The notes: generated from the sequence alone by a model not told the origin. Shown: positions 9,140-18,916, counted from the stretch's first letter. The stretch is 64,000 bases of DNA from Candidatus Faecousia excrementipullorum (GCA_018712825.1 DVGG01000035.1:1-64000), one strand, 5' to 3'. Numbers and translations: made by a program.

Positions 9140-9255
9140 AAAAGTTTGTATGTACCGTTTGCGGCTATGTCTACGAAGGTGACGAGCTGCCCGAGGATTA
9201 CGAGTGCCCCCTGTGCGGCGTAGGCCCCGACCAGTTCGAGGAGCAGGAGGACTGA
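9136..9255 (+). CDS. Rubredoxin (39 aa; absent from ORF track)
   Basis: [39 protein letters not shown]: two CxxC knuckles; ATGA overlap with the upstream fur-like gene. Confidence 0.85.
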   Translation: MKKFVCTVCGYVYEGDELPEDYECPLCGVGPDQFEEQED

Positions 9256-9313
9256 GTCCTTCCTCCCCAATGAATCCCAATCTCTAAAATTTTACTTTCA
9301 GGAGGAAAAAGTT

Positions 9314-9904
9314 ATGAAGAAGTTTGTTTGCCCCGTTTGCGGTTATGTTTATGAAGGCGAGTCCATCCCCGAGGGCTTCAAGTGCCCCGTATGTAAGGTA
9401 GACGGCTCCAAGTTCAAGGTCATGGAGACCGACAAGCTGGCTGCCGAGCACGAGTACGGCATCTACGCCAAGACCGTGAAGAACAACCCCGACATCTCCG
9501 AGGAGGACAAGAAGTTCATCTTCGAGCAGCTGATGGCCAACTTCAACGGCGAGTGCGCCGAAGTGGGTATGTACCTGTGCATGGCCCGGATTGCCCATCG
9601 TGAGGGCTACCCCGAGGTGGGTCTGTACTGGGAGAAGGCTGCCTGGGAAGAGGCTGAGCACGCTTCCAAGTTCGCTGAGCTGCTGGGCGAGGACCTGGAG
9701 CCCAACATGAAGGCTACCACCAAGGACAACCTGGCATGGCGTGTGGACTGCGAGTTCGGCGCTACCGCCGGTAAGTTCGACCTGGCCGCCTGCGCCAAGA
9801 AGAACGGCCTGGATGCCATCCACGACACCGTCCACGAGATGGCCCGTGACGAGGCCCGCCACGGCAAGGCTCTGAAGGGCCTGCTGGAGCGCTACTTCAA
9901 GTAA
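9314..9904 (+). CDS. Reverse rubrerythrin (N-terminal rubredoxin domain, C-terminal ferritin-like diiron domain)
   Basis: N-terminal [15 protein letters not shown]...CPVC then ferritin-like EAEH / DEARHGKAL motifs. Confidence 0.9.
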   Translation: MKKFVCPVCGYVYEGESIPEGFKCPVCKVDGSKFKVMETDKLAAEHEYGIYAKTVKNNPDISEEDKKFIFEQLMANFNGECAEVGMYLCMARIAHREGYPEVGLYWEKAAWEEAEHASKFAELLGEDLEPNMKATTKDNLAWRVDCEFGATAGKFDLAACAKKNGLDAIHDTVHEMARDEARHGKALKGLLERYFK

Positions 9905-9958
9905 GCCAAACCAAATCAAAGCCCAGCAAAGCGGGTTTGATTGGAAAACAAGAATAGG

Positions 9959-9988
9959 ACAGGGACGGCACCGCCGTCCCTGTTTTTT
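9959..9988 (+). terminator. Terminator after reverse rubrerythrin
   Basis: ACAGGGACGGC-ACC-GCCGTCCCTGT followed by TTTTT. Confidence 0.85.
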
Positions 9989-10007
9989 CGCAAGAAAGGA
10001 ATTTACC

Positions 10008-10160
10008 ATGATCGAATGGAAAGAAGAGGGCTTCCTGCCCGTAGCCAAAGCAGAAAAGGCCGGGGATTACGTCTGCCCCATCTGCCACAAGATTCTCCAC
10101 CTGGAAGAAGGCCAGACCATCCCCCGCTGCTGCGGCAAGGTGATGGAGCCCATGGAATGA
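10008..10160 (+). CDS. Desulforedoxin-like small metalloprotein (50 aa; absent from ORF track)
   Basis: MIEWKEEGFLPVAKAEKAGDYVCPICHKILHLEEGQTIPRCCGKVMEPME: CxxC...CCGxxM pattern as in desulforedoxin / desulfoferrodoxin N-domain. Confidence 0.6.
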   Translation: MIEWKEEGFLPVAKAEKAGDYVCPICHKILHLEEGQTIPRCCGKVMEPME

Positions 10161-10163
10161 TAA

Positions 10164-10203
10164 AACCGTCCCGAAAGGCAAAGCTTTCGGGACGGTTCTT
10201 TTT
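10164..10203. terminator. Bidirectional terminator between desulforedoxin-like gene and upp
   Basis: AACCGTCCCGAAAG-N6-CTTTCGGGACGGTT with flanking A/T runs. Confidence 0.85.
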
Positions 10204-10832
10204 CACTTGGTGCCGAAAATCCGGTCGCCGGCGTCACCCAAGCCGGGGATGATGTAGGCGTGTTCGTTCAGCCGCTCATCCAGGGCTGCCAGGTAGATTT
10301 CCACATCCGGGTGGGCCTCCTGCACCGCCTTCACGCCCTCGGGGCAACCGATGACGTTCATCATCACAATGTTCCGGCAGCCGTGGCCCTTCAAAAAGTC
10401 AATGGCTGCCACGGCGCTGCCGCCGGTGGCCAGCATGGGGTCCACCACAAATACCTGCCGGTTTTCCACATCCTCCGGCAGCTTGCAGTAGTACTCCACA
10501 GGCTTGTGGGTCTCCGGGTCCCGGTACAGGCCGATATGGCCGATTTTGGCAGAGGGAATCAGCTGCACCATGGCATCCACCATGCCCAGGCCTGCCCGCA
10601 GAATCGGGACGATGGCCAGCTTCTTGCCTGCCAGCTTCCGCACCTTGGCGGTGGCAATGGGGGTTTCCACCTCTACCTCCTGGGTGGGCAGATTCCTTGT
10701 GGCTTCGTAGCACATGAGGGCGGCAATTTCTCCAATCATCTCCCGGAACTCCTTGACCGGGGTATTCTTGTCCCGGAGAATTGCCAGCTTGTGCTGAATC
10801 AGGGGATGGTCTAAAACATGAACATTGGCCAT
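10203..10832 (-). CDS. upp: Uracil phosphoribosyltransferase
   Basis: [11 protein letters not shown] and [18 protein letters not shown]-terminus. Confidence 0.97.
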   Translation of the reverse strand: MANVHVLDHPLIQHKLAILRDKNTPVKEFREMIGEIAALMCYEATRNLPTQEVEVETPIATAKVRKLAGKKLAIVPILRAGLGMVDAMVQLIPSAKIGHIGLYRDPETHKPVEYYCKLPEDVENRQVFVVDPMLATGGSAVAAIDFLKGHGCRNIVMMNVIGCPEGVKAVQEAHPDVEIYLAALDERLNEHAYIIPGLGDAGDRIFGTK

Positions 10833-10847
10833 TTTTCTTTATCTCCT

Positions 10848-11549
10848 TTATTTTTGCTCCCGGGCCAACCGTTCCCGCTCGGCCTGGGAGAGTCTTAAGT
10901 AGTTGGGTTTCAGGGAGGCGCCGTCCCAGTCCTCCCCGGCTGCAATTTTCCGGGCGGCGGCCAGCGCCACCCCCACCCCTCGCTGATGCATCCGGTGTTC
11001 CGGGGGCAGTACCAGATTGGGCAGACGTTCTTTCAAGGTGTTATAGCACAGGCGGCTGCCGTCTCCCACCAGGAAGATAGGGCCATCCAGCCGGGAGAGA
11101 ACCTTCTCCCAGTCCTCCAGGGCGATGGCCTGGTCCTCTTCCACCCGGGTAAGCTCGCCCTTTTTTGCCTCAAACAAGGCGGTATACACCTGGCTTCTCC
11201 GGGCGTCCATCACCGGCACCACGAAGCCCTCCCAGGCGCCGAAGCCCAGGGCCATGGCCTCCAGGGTGGACACGCCGCAGCAGGGAATCTCCCGTCCCCA
11301 GGCAAAGCCCTTGGCGGCGGCGACCCCAATCCGCACCCCGGTAAAGCTGCCGGGGCCGGCGGCGGCTGCCACGGCATCCACGTCAGAAGGAGTAAAACCG
11401 CAGCTATGGAGCAGGTTTTCCGCCATGACCATGAGAGTCTGGCTGTGGGTCATGCCCGTATTGAGGTAGCTCTCCCCCAGGAGGATTCCGTCCTCCAGAA
11501 GGGCGCAGCCTGCTGCCTTGGCAGAGGTTTCAAAAGCTAAAATCCGCAA
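10848..11549 (-). CDS. tsaB: tRNA t6A37 biosynthesis protein TsaB
   Basis: ILAFETSAKAAGCALLEDG, AAGPGSFTGVRIG; adjacent to tsaE. Confidence 0.95.
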   Translation of the reverse strand: MRILAFETSAKAAGCALLEDGILLGESYLNTGMTHSQTLMVMAENLLHSCGFTPSDVDAVAAAAGPGSFTGVRIGVAAAKGFAWGREIPCCGVSTLEAMALGFGAWEGFVVPVMDARRSQVYTALFEAKKGELTRVEEDQAIALEDWEKVLSRLDGPIFLVGDGSRLCYNTLKERLPNLVLPPEHRMHQRGVGVALAAARKIAAGEDWDGASLKPNYLRLSQAERERLAREQK

Positions 11550-11976
11550 GATCTTCCCCTCCTTCTATGGTGATTCTCCGGGCGTTTTCCCCGGTTTTTT
11601 CCAGCTGCACCCGGATGGGATTTTCCAGAGCGTCGGCAACATTTTCGCTCCACTCCAGGGCGCACACGCCCCCCCGCTCCAGATAGTCCTCCCAGCCGAT
11701 GTCAAACAAGTCCTCAGAAGATCCCAGCCGGTACATATCAAAGTGAAACAGTGGGATTCTGCCGGAAAGATATTCGTTTACGATGGTGTAGGTGGGGCTG
11801 GTCACCGGCTCGGATGCCCCCAGTCCCTTGGCCAAGCCCCGGGTGAAGGCGGTTTTCCCTGCCCCCAGGTCCCCGGTGTAGGCCACCACTGCCCCGGGTC
11901 TTAGCACCTTCCCCAGGGCTTCCCCCAGAGCCTCCGTCTGCTCCGGGGAATGGGTTTCAAAAGTCATAGTTTTCAC
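11530..11976 (-). CDS. tsaE: tRNA t6A37 biosynthesis ATPase TsaE
   Basis: GDLGAGKTAFTRGLAKGLG, SPTYTIVNEY. Confidence 0.95.
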   Translation of the reverse strand: MKTMTFETHSPEQTEALGEALGKVLRPGAVVAYTGDLGAGKTAFTRGLAKGLGASEPVTSPTYTIVNEYLSGRIPLFHFDMYRLGSSEDLFDIGWEDYLERGGVCALEWSENVADALENPIRVQLEKTGENARRITIEGGEDLADFSF

Positions 11977-11979
11977 CCC

Positions 11980-13038
11980 TTATTGGGCATTTTTCAGCTT
12001 TTCCGCCTGGTCTGCTGTGGCCAGAGCGTCGATAATCTCGTCCAAATTCCCGTCCATCACGCTGTCCAGCTTGTAAAGGGTCAGGCCGATGCGGTGATCT
12101 GTCAGGCGGCTTTGGGGAAAGTTGTAGGTGCGAATCCGCTCGTTCCGCATGCCCGTACCCACCTGGGAACGGCGCAGGCCGGTAATCTGGCTTGCCTGCT
12201 TTTCCTGCTCGATTTCATAGAGCTTGGAGGCCAGCATCCGCATACATTTTTCCCGGTTCTGCACCTGGCTCCGCTCCTCCTGGCAGGCTACCACAATGCC
12301 TGTGGGCTTGTGGATGAGCCGGACGGCGGAGCTGGTTTTGTTCACGTGCTGACCGCCGGCGCCGCTGGCCCGGTAGACCTGCATTTCAATGTCCGCCGGG
12401 TTAATCTCCACATCCACTTCCTCCATTTCCGGCAGCACCGCTACCGTGGCGGTGGAGGTGTGGACCCGGCCGCCGGACTCGGTCTCCGGCACCCGCTGGA
12501 CCCGGTGCACCCCGGACTCGTATTTAAGCCGGGAATAAGCCCCCCGTCCGTTGATCACAAAGTCCGCTTCCTTGACGCCCCCCAGCTCCGTTTCATTGTA
12601 GGTCATCAGCTCCACAGACCAGCCCTTCTGGGCGGCATACATGGAGTACATGCGGAACAGGCTGTGGGCAAACAGGGCGCTTTCCTCCCCTCCCACGCCT
12701 CCGCGGATTTCCATAATCACGCTTTTCTCGTCGTTGGGGTCCTTGGGGAGCAGCAGCAGCTGAAGCTGCCGGTAAAGGGTTTCCTGCCGCTCCTTGGCCT
12801 CCTGGAAAGACTCTTGACACAGCTCCTTCATCTCCGGGTCGCTCATCAGCTCCTGGGCCTCTTCCATATCCTTCTGGGCCGCCAGATACTCCTGGTAGGC
12901 GGTGATAATGGGCTCTAAGTCGTTTTTCTCCCGGAGGAGCTTTGCCGCCTTTTGGGGGTCGGCGTAAAAATCCGGCTGCTCACACCGGGCGCACAGTTCT
13001 TCGTAACGGTTGGCAACCCCTGCCAGCTTGTGAAGCAT
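11980..13038 (-). CDS. prfA: Peptide chain release factor 1
   Basis: RASGAGGQHVNKTSSAVRLIHKPTGI (GGQ), RTYNFPQSRLTDHRIG. Confidence 0.97.
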   Translation of the reverse strand: MLHKLAGVANRYEELCARCEQPDFYADPQKAAKLLREKNDLEPIITAYQEYLAAQKDMEEAQELMSDPEMKELCQESFQEAKERQETLYRQLQLLLLPKDPNDEKSVIMEIRGGVGGEESALFAHSLFRMYSMYAAQKGWSVELMTYNETELGGVKEADFVINGRGAYSRLKYESGVHRVQRVPETESGGRVHTSTATVAVLPEMEEVDVEINPADIEMQVYRASGAGGQHVNKTSSAVRLIHKPTGIVVACQEERSQVQNREKCMRMLASKLYEIEQEKQASQITGLRRSQVGTGMRNERIRTYNFPQSRLTDHRIGLTLYKLDSVMDGNLDEIIDALATADQAEKLKNAQ

Positions 13039-13083
13039 TACGTCCCTCCTTATCCTTTATTATGATACCACACTTTTCCAAAG

Positions 13084-14970
13084 TCAATCCCCCGATTCCG
13101 GGCGGTGCTGCTGCAGGTAAATGAGCAGCACGCCGATATCCGCCGGGCTTACCCCGGAAATCCGCCCGGCCTGTCCCACGGACACGGGGCGAATCTCCGA
13201 CAGCTTCTGCCGGGCTTCCAGCCGCAGGCCGGAAATGGAGGCATAGTCCAAGTCCTCCGGAAGCAAGCGGTTTTCCTCCTTCCGGAAAACCTCCACCTGC
13301 TTTTCCTGCCGGGCAAGGTAGCCTGCGTACTTCACCTGAATCTCCACAGCCTCCTGTTCAGCAGGGGACAACTCCGGCCGCTGGGGGTCAAAGGGGGCAA
13401 TGTCAGCATAGGTCACATTGGGCCGGCGGAGAAGGTCAATGAGGCGCACAGAGTTTTCCACCGGAGTAGAGTCCCGGGCGGCAAGCATTTCGTTCAGAGC
13501 CGGACTTGCGGCCACGCCGCAGCCTTCCAGGCGCTTGATTTCCCTGTCCACCCTCTGATATTTCTCCTCCACCTGGCAAAGCCGCTGGGGGCTTACCAGT
13601 CCCACAGCGGCACCGATGGCGGTGAGCCGCCGGTCGGCGTTGTCCTGGCGGTGCAGAAGCCGGTATTCCGACCGGCTGGTCATAATCCGGTAGGGCTCCT
13701 CCGTCCCCTTGGTCACCAGGTCGTCAATGAGGATGCCGATATAGCCCATATCCCGGGAGAGAATCATGGGCTTTCTTCCCAGAATCTTCAAGGCGGCGTT
13801 GATACCCGCCACCAGACCCTGCACCGCCGCCTCCTCGTAGCCGGAGGAGCCGTTGAACTGACCCGCTCCATAAAGGCCGGAAATTTTCTTGTACTCCAGG
13901 GTGGGGAGCAGACTGGTGGGGTCGATGCACTCGTACTCAATGGCGTAGGCCGGACGCATCATCTGGGCGTGCTCCATGCCGGGGATGGTGTGAAGCATGG
14001 CAATCTGCACATCCTCCGGAAGGCTGGAGGAAAAGCCCTGGATATACATTTCCTGGGTGTTGAGGCCGCAGGGCTCGATGAACAGCTGATGCCGCTCCTT
14101 ATCGGAAAACCGCACCAGCTTGGTTTCGATGCTGGGGCAGTACCGGGGCCCCACCCCGGAGATGGTGCCGTCATACAGGGGGCTTCTGTCCAGATTCTCC
14201 CTTATAATCCGGTGGGTTTCTGAGTTGGTATAGGTAAGGTAGCACACCGCCTGATTGTTTAAGGGGTGTTCCGTTGAAAAGGAGAAGGGCTGGGGATCCT
14301 CGTCTCCCGGCTGAATCTCCATTTTGGAAAAGTCAATGCTCCGGCGGTTGACCCGGGGAGGGGTACCGGTTTTGAACCGGCGAAGAGGCAGCCCCAGGGC
14401 TTTCAGATTCTCCGAAAGACCCTGCGAGGCGTGCATCCCGTCGGGGCCTGCGGACTGGACACTTTCGCCGGTGATGACGGTGCTGTCAAGGTACGTGCCG
14501 GTGGCAAGAATCACCGCCTGGGCCCTGTACACCGCCCCCAGCTGGGTCACAACCCCCGTGACCTTGCCGTCTTCTGTAAGAACCTTTACAATCATGGCCT
14601 GTTTCAGCTCCAGATTCTCCTGAAGCTCCAGGGTGTTTTTCATATATTCCTGATATTTCCGCCGGTCTGCCTGGGCTCTTAAAGAGTGAACCGCCGGGCC
14701 TTTTCCCCGGTTCAGCATCCGGTACTGGATGCAGGCGGCGTCGGCGGCAATGCCCATCTGGCCCCCCAGGGCGTCCAGCTCCCGGACCAGGTGGCCTTTT
14801 CCGGTGCCGCCGATGGCGGGGTTGCAGGGCATATTTCCCACGGCATCCAGGTTGATGGTGAACAGCACCGTGGAAAGCCCCAGCCGGGCACAGGCCAGAG
14901 CCGCCTCGATTCCCGCGTGTCCTGCCCCAATCACCGCCACCTGGTAGCTTCCTGCCTCATAGGTGGTCAT
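13084..14970 (-). CDS. mnmG: tRNA uridine-5-carboxymethylaminomethyl modification enzyme MnmG (GidA)
   Basis: FAD motif [41 protein letters not shown]. Confidence 0.97.
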   Translation of the reverse strand: MTTYEAGSYQVAVIGAGHAGIEAALACARLGLSTVLFTINLDAVGNMPCNPAIGGTGKGHLVRELDALGGQMGIAADAACIQYRMLNRGKGPAVHSLRAQADRRKYQEYMKNTLELQENLELKQAMIVKVLTEDGKVTGVVTQLGAVYRAQAVILATGTYLDSTVITGESVQSAGPDGMHASQGLSENLKALGLPLRRFKTGTPPRVNRRSIDFSKMEIQPGDEDPQPFSFSTEHPLNNQAVCYLTYTNSETHRIIRENLDRSPLYDGTISGVGPRYCPSIETKLVRFSDKERHQLFIEPCGLNTQEMYIQGFSSSLPEDVQIAMLHTIPGMEHAQMMRPAYAIEYECIDPTSLLPTLEYKKISGLYGAGQFNGSSGYEEAAVQGLVAGINAALKILGRKPMILSRDMGYIGILIDDLVTKGTEEPYRIMTSRSEYRLLHRQDNADRRLTAIGAAVGLVSPQRLCQVEEKYQRVDREIKRLEGCGVAASPALNEMLAARDSTPVENSVRLIDLLRRPNVTYADIAPFDPQRPELSPAEQEAVEIQVKYAGYLARQEKQVEVFRKEENRLLPEDLDYASISGLRLEARQKLSEIRPVSVGQAGRISGVSPADIGVLLIYLQQHRPESGD

Positions 14971-15626
14971 TGGTCGTTCTCCTCAAAGATGTGGTGGGTA
15001 GTGACCACGCACCGGTGGATGGGAGTGCCCAGGTTGTAGAATTTTTCCTCATACCCGGTCATAATCCCCACAGGGCCGTTGGCATGAAGGTCGTCGGTGA
15101 CCTCCGAGGTGGGCAGGTTCAGAGCCTCCAGCTCCTCCAGGGTGAAGGCGAAGAGCTTGGCGTTGTCGGTTTTGAAGTGGATTTCCCCGCCGTTTTTCAG
15201 CACCCGGGAGTAAAGCCGCAGGAAGGTGCGGTAGGTGAGCCGCCGCTTGGCGTTTTTGCTCCGGGGCCAGGGGTCGGGGAAGTTGATGAACAGCCGGTCA
15301 ATCTCTCCCTGGTCGAAGCACCCTTCCATCAGCGCCACATCCATATCCACAAAGAACACATTGGTAAGCCCCATAGCCTTGGCCTTCTCCATGGCCATGA
15401 CCATAGCCTCCCGGCACCGCTCAATGGCAATCACCAGCACGGTGGGATTGGCCTGGGTGGTTTCCACGGTGAACTTGCCCTTTCCGCAGCCCACCTCTAC
15501 CCACAAAGCGGTGCAGTCCGGTTTCAGTGCCCGCCAGCAGCCCTTTTGGGCAGCGGGGTCTGCCACCTGCCAGGCGGCACAGGCCGCCATACGGGGTTCC
15601 AGATTGGGCTTTTTCCGCATTCTCAT
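14967..15626 (-). CDS. trmB: tRNA (guanine-N7-)-methyltransferase
   Basis: [30 protein letters not shown]. Confidence 0.95.
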   Translation of the reverse strand: MRMRKKPNLEPRMAACAAWQVADPAAQKGCWRALKPDCTALWVEVGCGKGKFTVETTQANPTVLVIAIERCREAMVMAMEKAKAMGLTNVFFVDMDVALMEGCFDQGEIDRLFINFPDPWPRSKNAKRRLTYRTFLRLYSRVLKNGGEIHFKTDNAKLFAFTLEELEALNLPTSEVTDDLHANGPVGIMTGYEEKFYNLGTPIHRCVVTTHHIFEENDQ

Positions 15627-15727
15627 AGTATTTATCCTCCTGCAAAGGCAAAATGGTGATGTTTTAACACCTTATTATATCAGAGGGAGAGAAAACAGTC
15701 AAATAAATTTCAAAAGTGGGGAAATAT

Positions 15728-15769
15728 CCCCCTTGGGGGCTTGCGGCAGGGGGAAATTCCTTGTATAAT
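15728..15769 (+). promoter_or_regulatory. Promoter of csoR-like gene with GC-rich inverted repeat
   Basis: CCCCC-TT-GGGGG (15728-15739) abutting TTGCGG (15741-15746)-N17-TATAAT (15764-15769). Confidence 0.6.
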
Positions 15770-15798
15770 AAATTGAATTTTGGAAAGGAGGGACTGTC

Positions 15799-16125
15799 AT
15801 GGAAGACCATTCTCACGACCATGCGTATCTTCACGCCCATGGCATTGCCCACTCCCACGGCCATGTCCATGAGAATCAGAAGGCGGTGCTGAACCGTCTG
15901 GCCCGGGCGGCAGGTCACCTGGAGAAGGTGCGCCGGATGGTGGAGGAGGGGCACGACTGCTCCGAGGTGCTGGTGCAGCTGGCAGCGGTACGCTCCGCCC
16001 TGGACAACACCGGCAAGGTGATTCTCAAAGACCACCTGCGCCACTGCGTGGTAGATGCGGTCGCCGCCGGCGACCAAAGCGCCGTAGACGACCTGTGCGA
16101 CGCCGTAGACAAGTTCATGAAATAG
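15799..16125 (+). CDS. Metal-sensing transcriptional repressor, CsoR/RcnR (DUF156) family, His-rich N-terminus
   Basis: NRLARAAGHLEKVRRMVEEGHDCSEVLVQLAAVRSAL...DHLRHCV; 9 His in the first 24 residues. Confidence 0.9.
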   Translation: MEDHSHDHAYLHAHGIAHSHGHVHENQKAVLNRLARAAGHLEKVRRMVEEGHDCSEVLVQLAAVRSALDNTGKVILKDHLRHCVVDAVAAGDQSAVDDLCDAVDKFMK

Positions 16126-16127
16126 GC

Positions 16128-16440
16128 GGGCAGTGCCCGCGGACAATTTCGCACGGTAGCTTTCTACGAATCGTTCTTTCCCTGACCCGCCCGGTATCGG
16201 CGGCTTGTCCGCCGAACTTATTCACTATTCACTCTTCACTATTCACTAAAAACGCCCGGTATCGGCGGCCTGCCAAAGCCCCCCTTGTCAAAGGGGGGTG
16301 GTTTTGCCTCCGGCAAAACCGGGGGGATTTCACCGGGTAGCAGGTTTCCACATGGGTCTGTGCTTCTGAGAAAATGCCTGCTGTGAATCCCTCAGTCACG
16401 GCTTACGCCGTGCCAGCTCCCTTTGGCAAGGGAGCCTTTT
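16128..16440 (+). repeat. Composite palindromic intergenic repeat, copy a
   Basis: Contains modules ...TTTCGCACGGTAGCTTTCTACGAATCGTTCTTTCCCTGACCCGCCCGGTATCGGCGG, TTATTCACTATTCACTCTTCACTATTCACT, CCCCCCTTGTCAAAGGGGGG and CTGTGAATCCCTCAGTCACGG...CCAGCTCCCTTTGGCAAGGGAGCC. Confidence 0.85.
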
Positions 16441-16485
16441 TTCTTTTTGCAAAAATGGCACACCCGTATTTGGGTGTGCCGTTTT

Positions 16486-17472
16486 TTATTCCGGTTCTGT
16501 GCCCTTGGCCAGGGACAATATGCTCTGGGCCAGGGGCTCTATGGAGGCCATGGCCTGGTCCCAGGTGTTGCCGGCGGTGCCTACCTCCACCAGGATTGCC
16601 CCGGGGAGCAAATCCTGATTGTACCGTTGCGCCCGCAAGGCCAGGGGGCGGCACAGGCCGGGGTACTGCTTTTCCAGCTGCACCTGCAGCTTCAGCCCCA
16701 GGGCCAGATTCTCCTTCCAGTTGGGGTGGGGCAGGGTGTCGGAGCCGCTGCCGGTGACAATCATCAGCTGGGCCATCTCCTGCCCGGCAATCTGGGCGGT
16801 GAAGGCCACCTGATTCCCGGCGGAATCCTCCGCCGCATCCCGGTGCAGGTCAATCACAAGGCTTATGCTGGGATACTGGGCAAGATACCCCTGGATGGCG
16901 GCCCTTGCCAGATTATAGGCATCGTTATAGGAGGGGTAGTCGTAAAGGGTCCGGTCGTGAATCACCCCGATGCCTGCCTCTGTCAGATATCTTGTCAGGG
17001 CGTCCCCCATGCTCACCATATTGTATGCCGTATCCAAAGAGCGGTAGCCGGAGGACTGGGCCTCCTGGGGGATTCCCGTGTAGCTCTCGGAGCCGTGGGT
17101 GTGGAGAATCAACACCGTGGGAGACTGTTCCGTCAGATCCCAGTCAAGAGGCATTTGGAGCAGGGCGGGGATGTCCACATCCACCCCGGCGAAGTTCCCC
17201 ACCTGTATCTGCTGCCCATCCTCCAGGGTAAATTCCACTGGGTCCTCTTCCGGGCTGGGGGAGGTAAGCTGGGTGGGGTCGGGAATCTGCTCCTGGGGTG
17301 CCGCCGGGCAGGCCACCCGCCCGGTGCCCAGATACAGAAGCACCGTGGCCATTTTCTCATGGCCCAGAGCCTGGGCAACCATTGCCCCCAGGCCGCCTCC
17401 CGCAAGGCGCAGAAGGATTGCACAGGCAATGGCCAGGGCGCAGACCCGAAATACATCCGGTCTTTTGTTCAT
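16486..17472 (-). CDS. spoIIP: Stage II sporulation protein P
   Basis: TVLILHTHGSESYT, ISLVIDLHRDA, ILVEVGTAGNTWDQA; start at ATG 17472 with AAGGAGG RBS. Confidence 0.88.
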   Translation of the reverse strand: MNKRPDVFRVCALAIACAILLRLAGGGLGAMVAQALGHEKMATVLLYLGTGRVACPAAPQEQIPDPTQLTSPSPEEDPVEFTLEDGQQIQVGNFAGVDVDIPALLQMPLDWDLTEQSPTVLILHTHGSESYTGIPQEAQSSGYRSLDTAYNMVSMGDALTRYLTEAGIGVIHDRTLYDYPSYNDAYNLARAAIQGYLAQYPSISLVIDLHRDAAEDSAGNQVAFTAQIAGQEMAQLMIVTGSGSDTLPHPNWKENLALGLKLQVQLEKQYPGLCRPLALRAQRYNQDLLPGAILVEVGTAGNTWDQAMASIEPLAQSILSLAKGTEPE

Positions 17473-17557
17473 GGTTTTGTTACCTCCTTTCCGGGACGAA
17501 GCCCTTGACGGACGGGCATGAATTGGGATATGATACTCCATAAAAGGAGGGATTTTT

Positions 17558-18043
17558 GTGGAAGATGCGGGATATATGCAGCAGGCACTGGAGCTGGCAA
17601 AAGCGGCGGCGGCAGAGAAGGAAGTGCCGGTAGGCTGTGTCATCGTCTGCCGGGGGCAGGTGGTAGGCCGGGGCCGGAACCGCCGGGAGACGGGGAAAAC
17701 CGCCCTGGGTCACGCAGAAATCGAGGCCATCGCCGAGGCCTGCAAAACCTTGGGGGGCTGGCGGCTGTGGGAGTGTACCCTGTATGTGACCTTGGAGCCT
17801 TGTCCCATGTGCGCCGGGGCCATTGTCAATGCCCGGATTCCCCGGGTGGTATATGGGGCCCGGGACGAAAAATGCGGTGCCTGCGGCTCGGTGTGCAATC
17901 TCTTCTCCATGGGCTTTAACCACCATCCCCAGGTGGAGGCCGGAATCATGGAGGAGGAATGCCGCCAGCTTCTCACAGAATTTTTCCAGAACCTCCGCCT
18001 GGAACTGAAAACCCGCCCCAAATGGCGCCCGCCCAAAGCTTAA
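17558..18043 (+). CDS. tadA: tRNA-specific adenosine deaminase
   Basis: GHAEIEAI, TLEPCPMCAGAIV; GTG start. Confidence 0.92.
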   Translation: MEDAGYMQQALELAKAAAAEKEVPVGCVIVCRGQVVGRGRNRRETGKTALGHAEIEAIAEACKTLGGWRLWECTLYVTLEPCPMCAGAIVNARIPRVVYGARDEKCGACGSVCNLFSMGFNHHPQVEAGIMEEECRQLLTEFFQNLRLELKTRPKWRPPKA

Positions 18044-18047
18044 GCAG

Positions 18048-18212
18048 AGGGAAGCCCCCCTTGCCAAAGGGGGGTGGTTTTGCCTTTGGCAAAACCGGGG
18101 GGATAAAAGGCCAGTAGTTTTCCACATGAGTCTGTGCTTCTGAGAAAGTACCTGCTGTGAATCCCTCAGTCACGCCTCCGGCGTGCCAGCTCCCTTTGAC
18201 AAGGGAGCCTTG
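18048..18212 (+). repeat. Composite palindromic intergenic repeat, copy b
   Basis: CCCCCCTTGCCAAAGGGGGGTGGTTTTGCC...GGCAAAACCGGGGGGAT and CTGTGAATCCCTCAGTCACGCCTCCGGCGTGCCAGCTCCCTTTGACAAGGGAGCC. Confidence 0.85.
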
Positions 18213-18292
18213 TACAGACAGTGTACCACATCCAGGAGGATGAATCCCGTGAAATGTGATGGGGATTTTTCCCGGGTTTGTGGGAGAAATCC

Positions 18293-18321
18293 TTGCAAGA
18301 CGGTGGGTTTGATGGTATAAT
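18293..18321 (+). promoter_or_regulatory. Putative sigma-A promoter of queH operon
   Basis: TTGCAA-N17-TATAAT, 35 nt upstream of ATG 18357. Confidence 0.7.
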
Positions 18322-18356
18322 GGCAAAAATATGACTATTTTCAGGCAGGTAAATTT

Positions 18357-18902
18357 ATGAACACGTTACTTCACATCTGCTGCGCACCCTGTGCCAATCA
18401 GTGCATCCGGGTGCTGCGGGAGGAAGGCCGGGAGGTTACCGGCTTCTGGTACAATCCCAACATTCATCCCTTCACCGAATACCGCTCCCGGCGGAACTGT
18501 CTGCGGGAGTATGCCGCCGCCATCGCCCTGCCTCTGATTGAGAAAAACGACTACGGTCTGCGGCCTTTTGTCCGGGCGGTGGCAGAGGATATTTCAAACC
18601 GGTGCATCAAGTGCTACGAAATGCGCCTGATGGAAACCGCAAAGCAGGCAAAAGAGGGGGGCTTTGACAGCTTCACCTCCTCTCTGTTCATCAGCCCCTA
18701 TCAGAACCATGAGCTGATGAAAGCGGTGGCCCAGAGGGCCGGGGAAATCTACGGCGTGGAATTTTTGTACCGGGATTTTCGCCCCTGGTTCAAAGAAGGC
18801 CAGGAAAAGGCCCGGGAACTGGGCTTTTACATTCAGAAATACTGCGGCTGCGTATTCTCCGAGGAGGAGCGCTACCTGAAAAGGAACAAAATCATCCCCT
18901 GA
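18357..18902 (+). CDS. queH: Epoxyqueuosine reductase QueH (DUF208)
   Basis: LLHICCAPCANQCI, FWYNPNIHPFTEYRSR, RCIKCYEMRL, YCGCVFSEEERY. Confidence 0.92.
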   Translation: MNTLLHICCAPCANQCIRVLREEGREVTGFWYNPNIHPFTEYRSRRNCLREYAAAIALPLIEKNDYGLRPFVRAVAEDISNRCIKCYEMRLMETAKQAKEGGFDSFTSSLFISPYQNHELMKAVAQRAGEIYGVEFLYRDFRPWFKEGQEKARELGFYIQKYCGCVFSEEERYLKRNKIIP

Positions 18903-18916
18903 CAAAGAGGTACATT

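Noticed and set aside
16345-16360. TTTCCACAT-like 9-mers inside several repeat copies as possible DnaA boxes
   Set aside because: Mostly two mismatches to TTATCCACA, isolated, and inherited with the repeat; not clustered enough to claim DnaA binding.
16095-16757. ORFs encoding KAPLVKGGW-like peptides in repeats (also at 18 kb, 26 kb, 47.6 kb, 49.4 kb, 52.6 kb and 58 kb)
   Set aside because: Translations of the palindromic repeats, recurring because the repeat recurs; no RBS or protein-family support.
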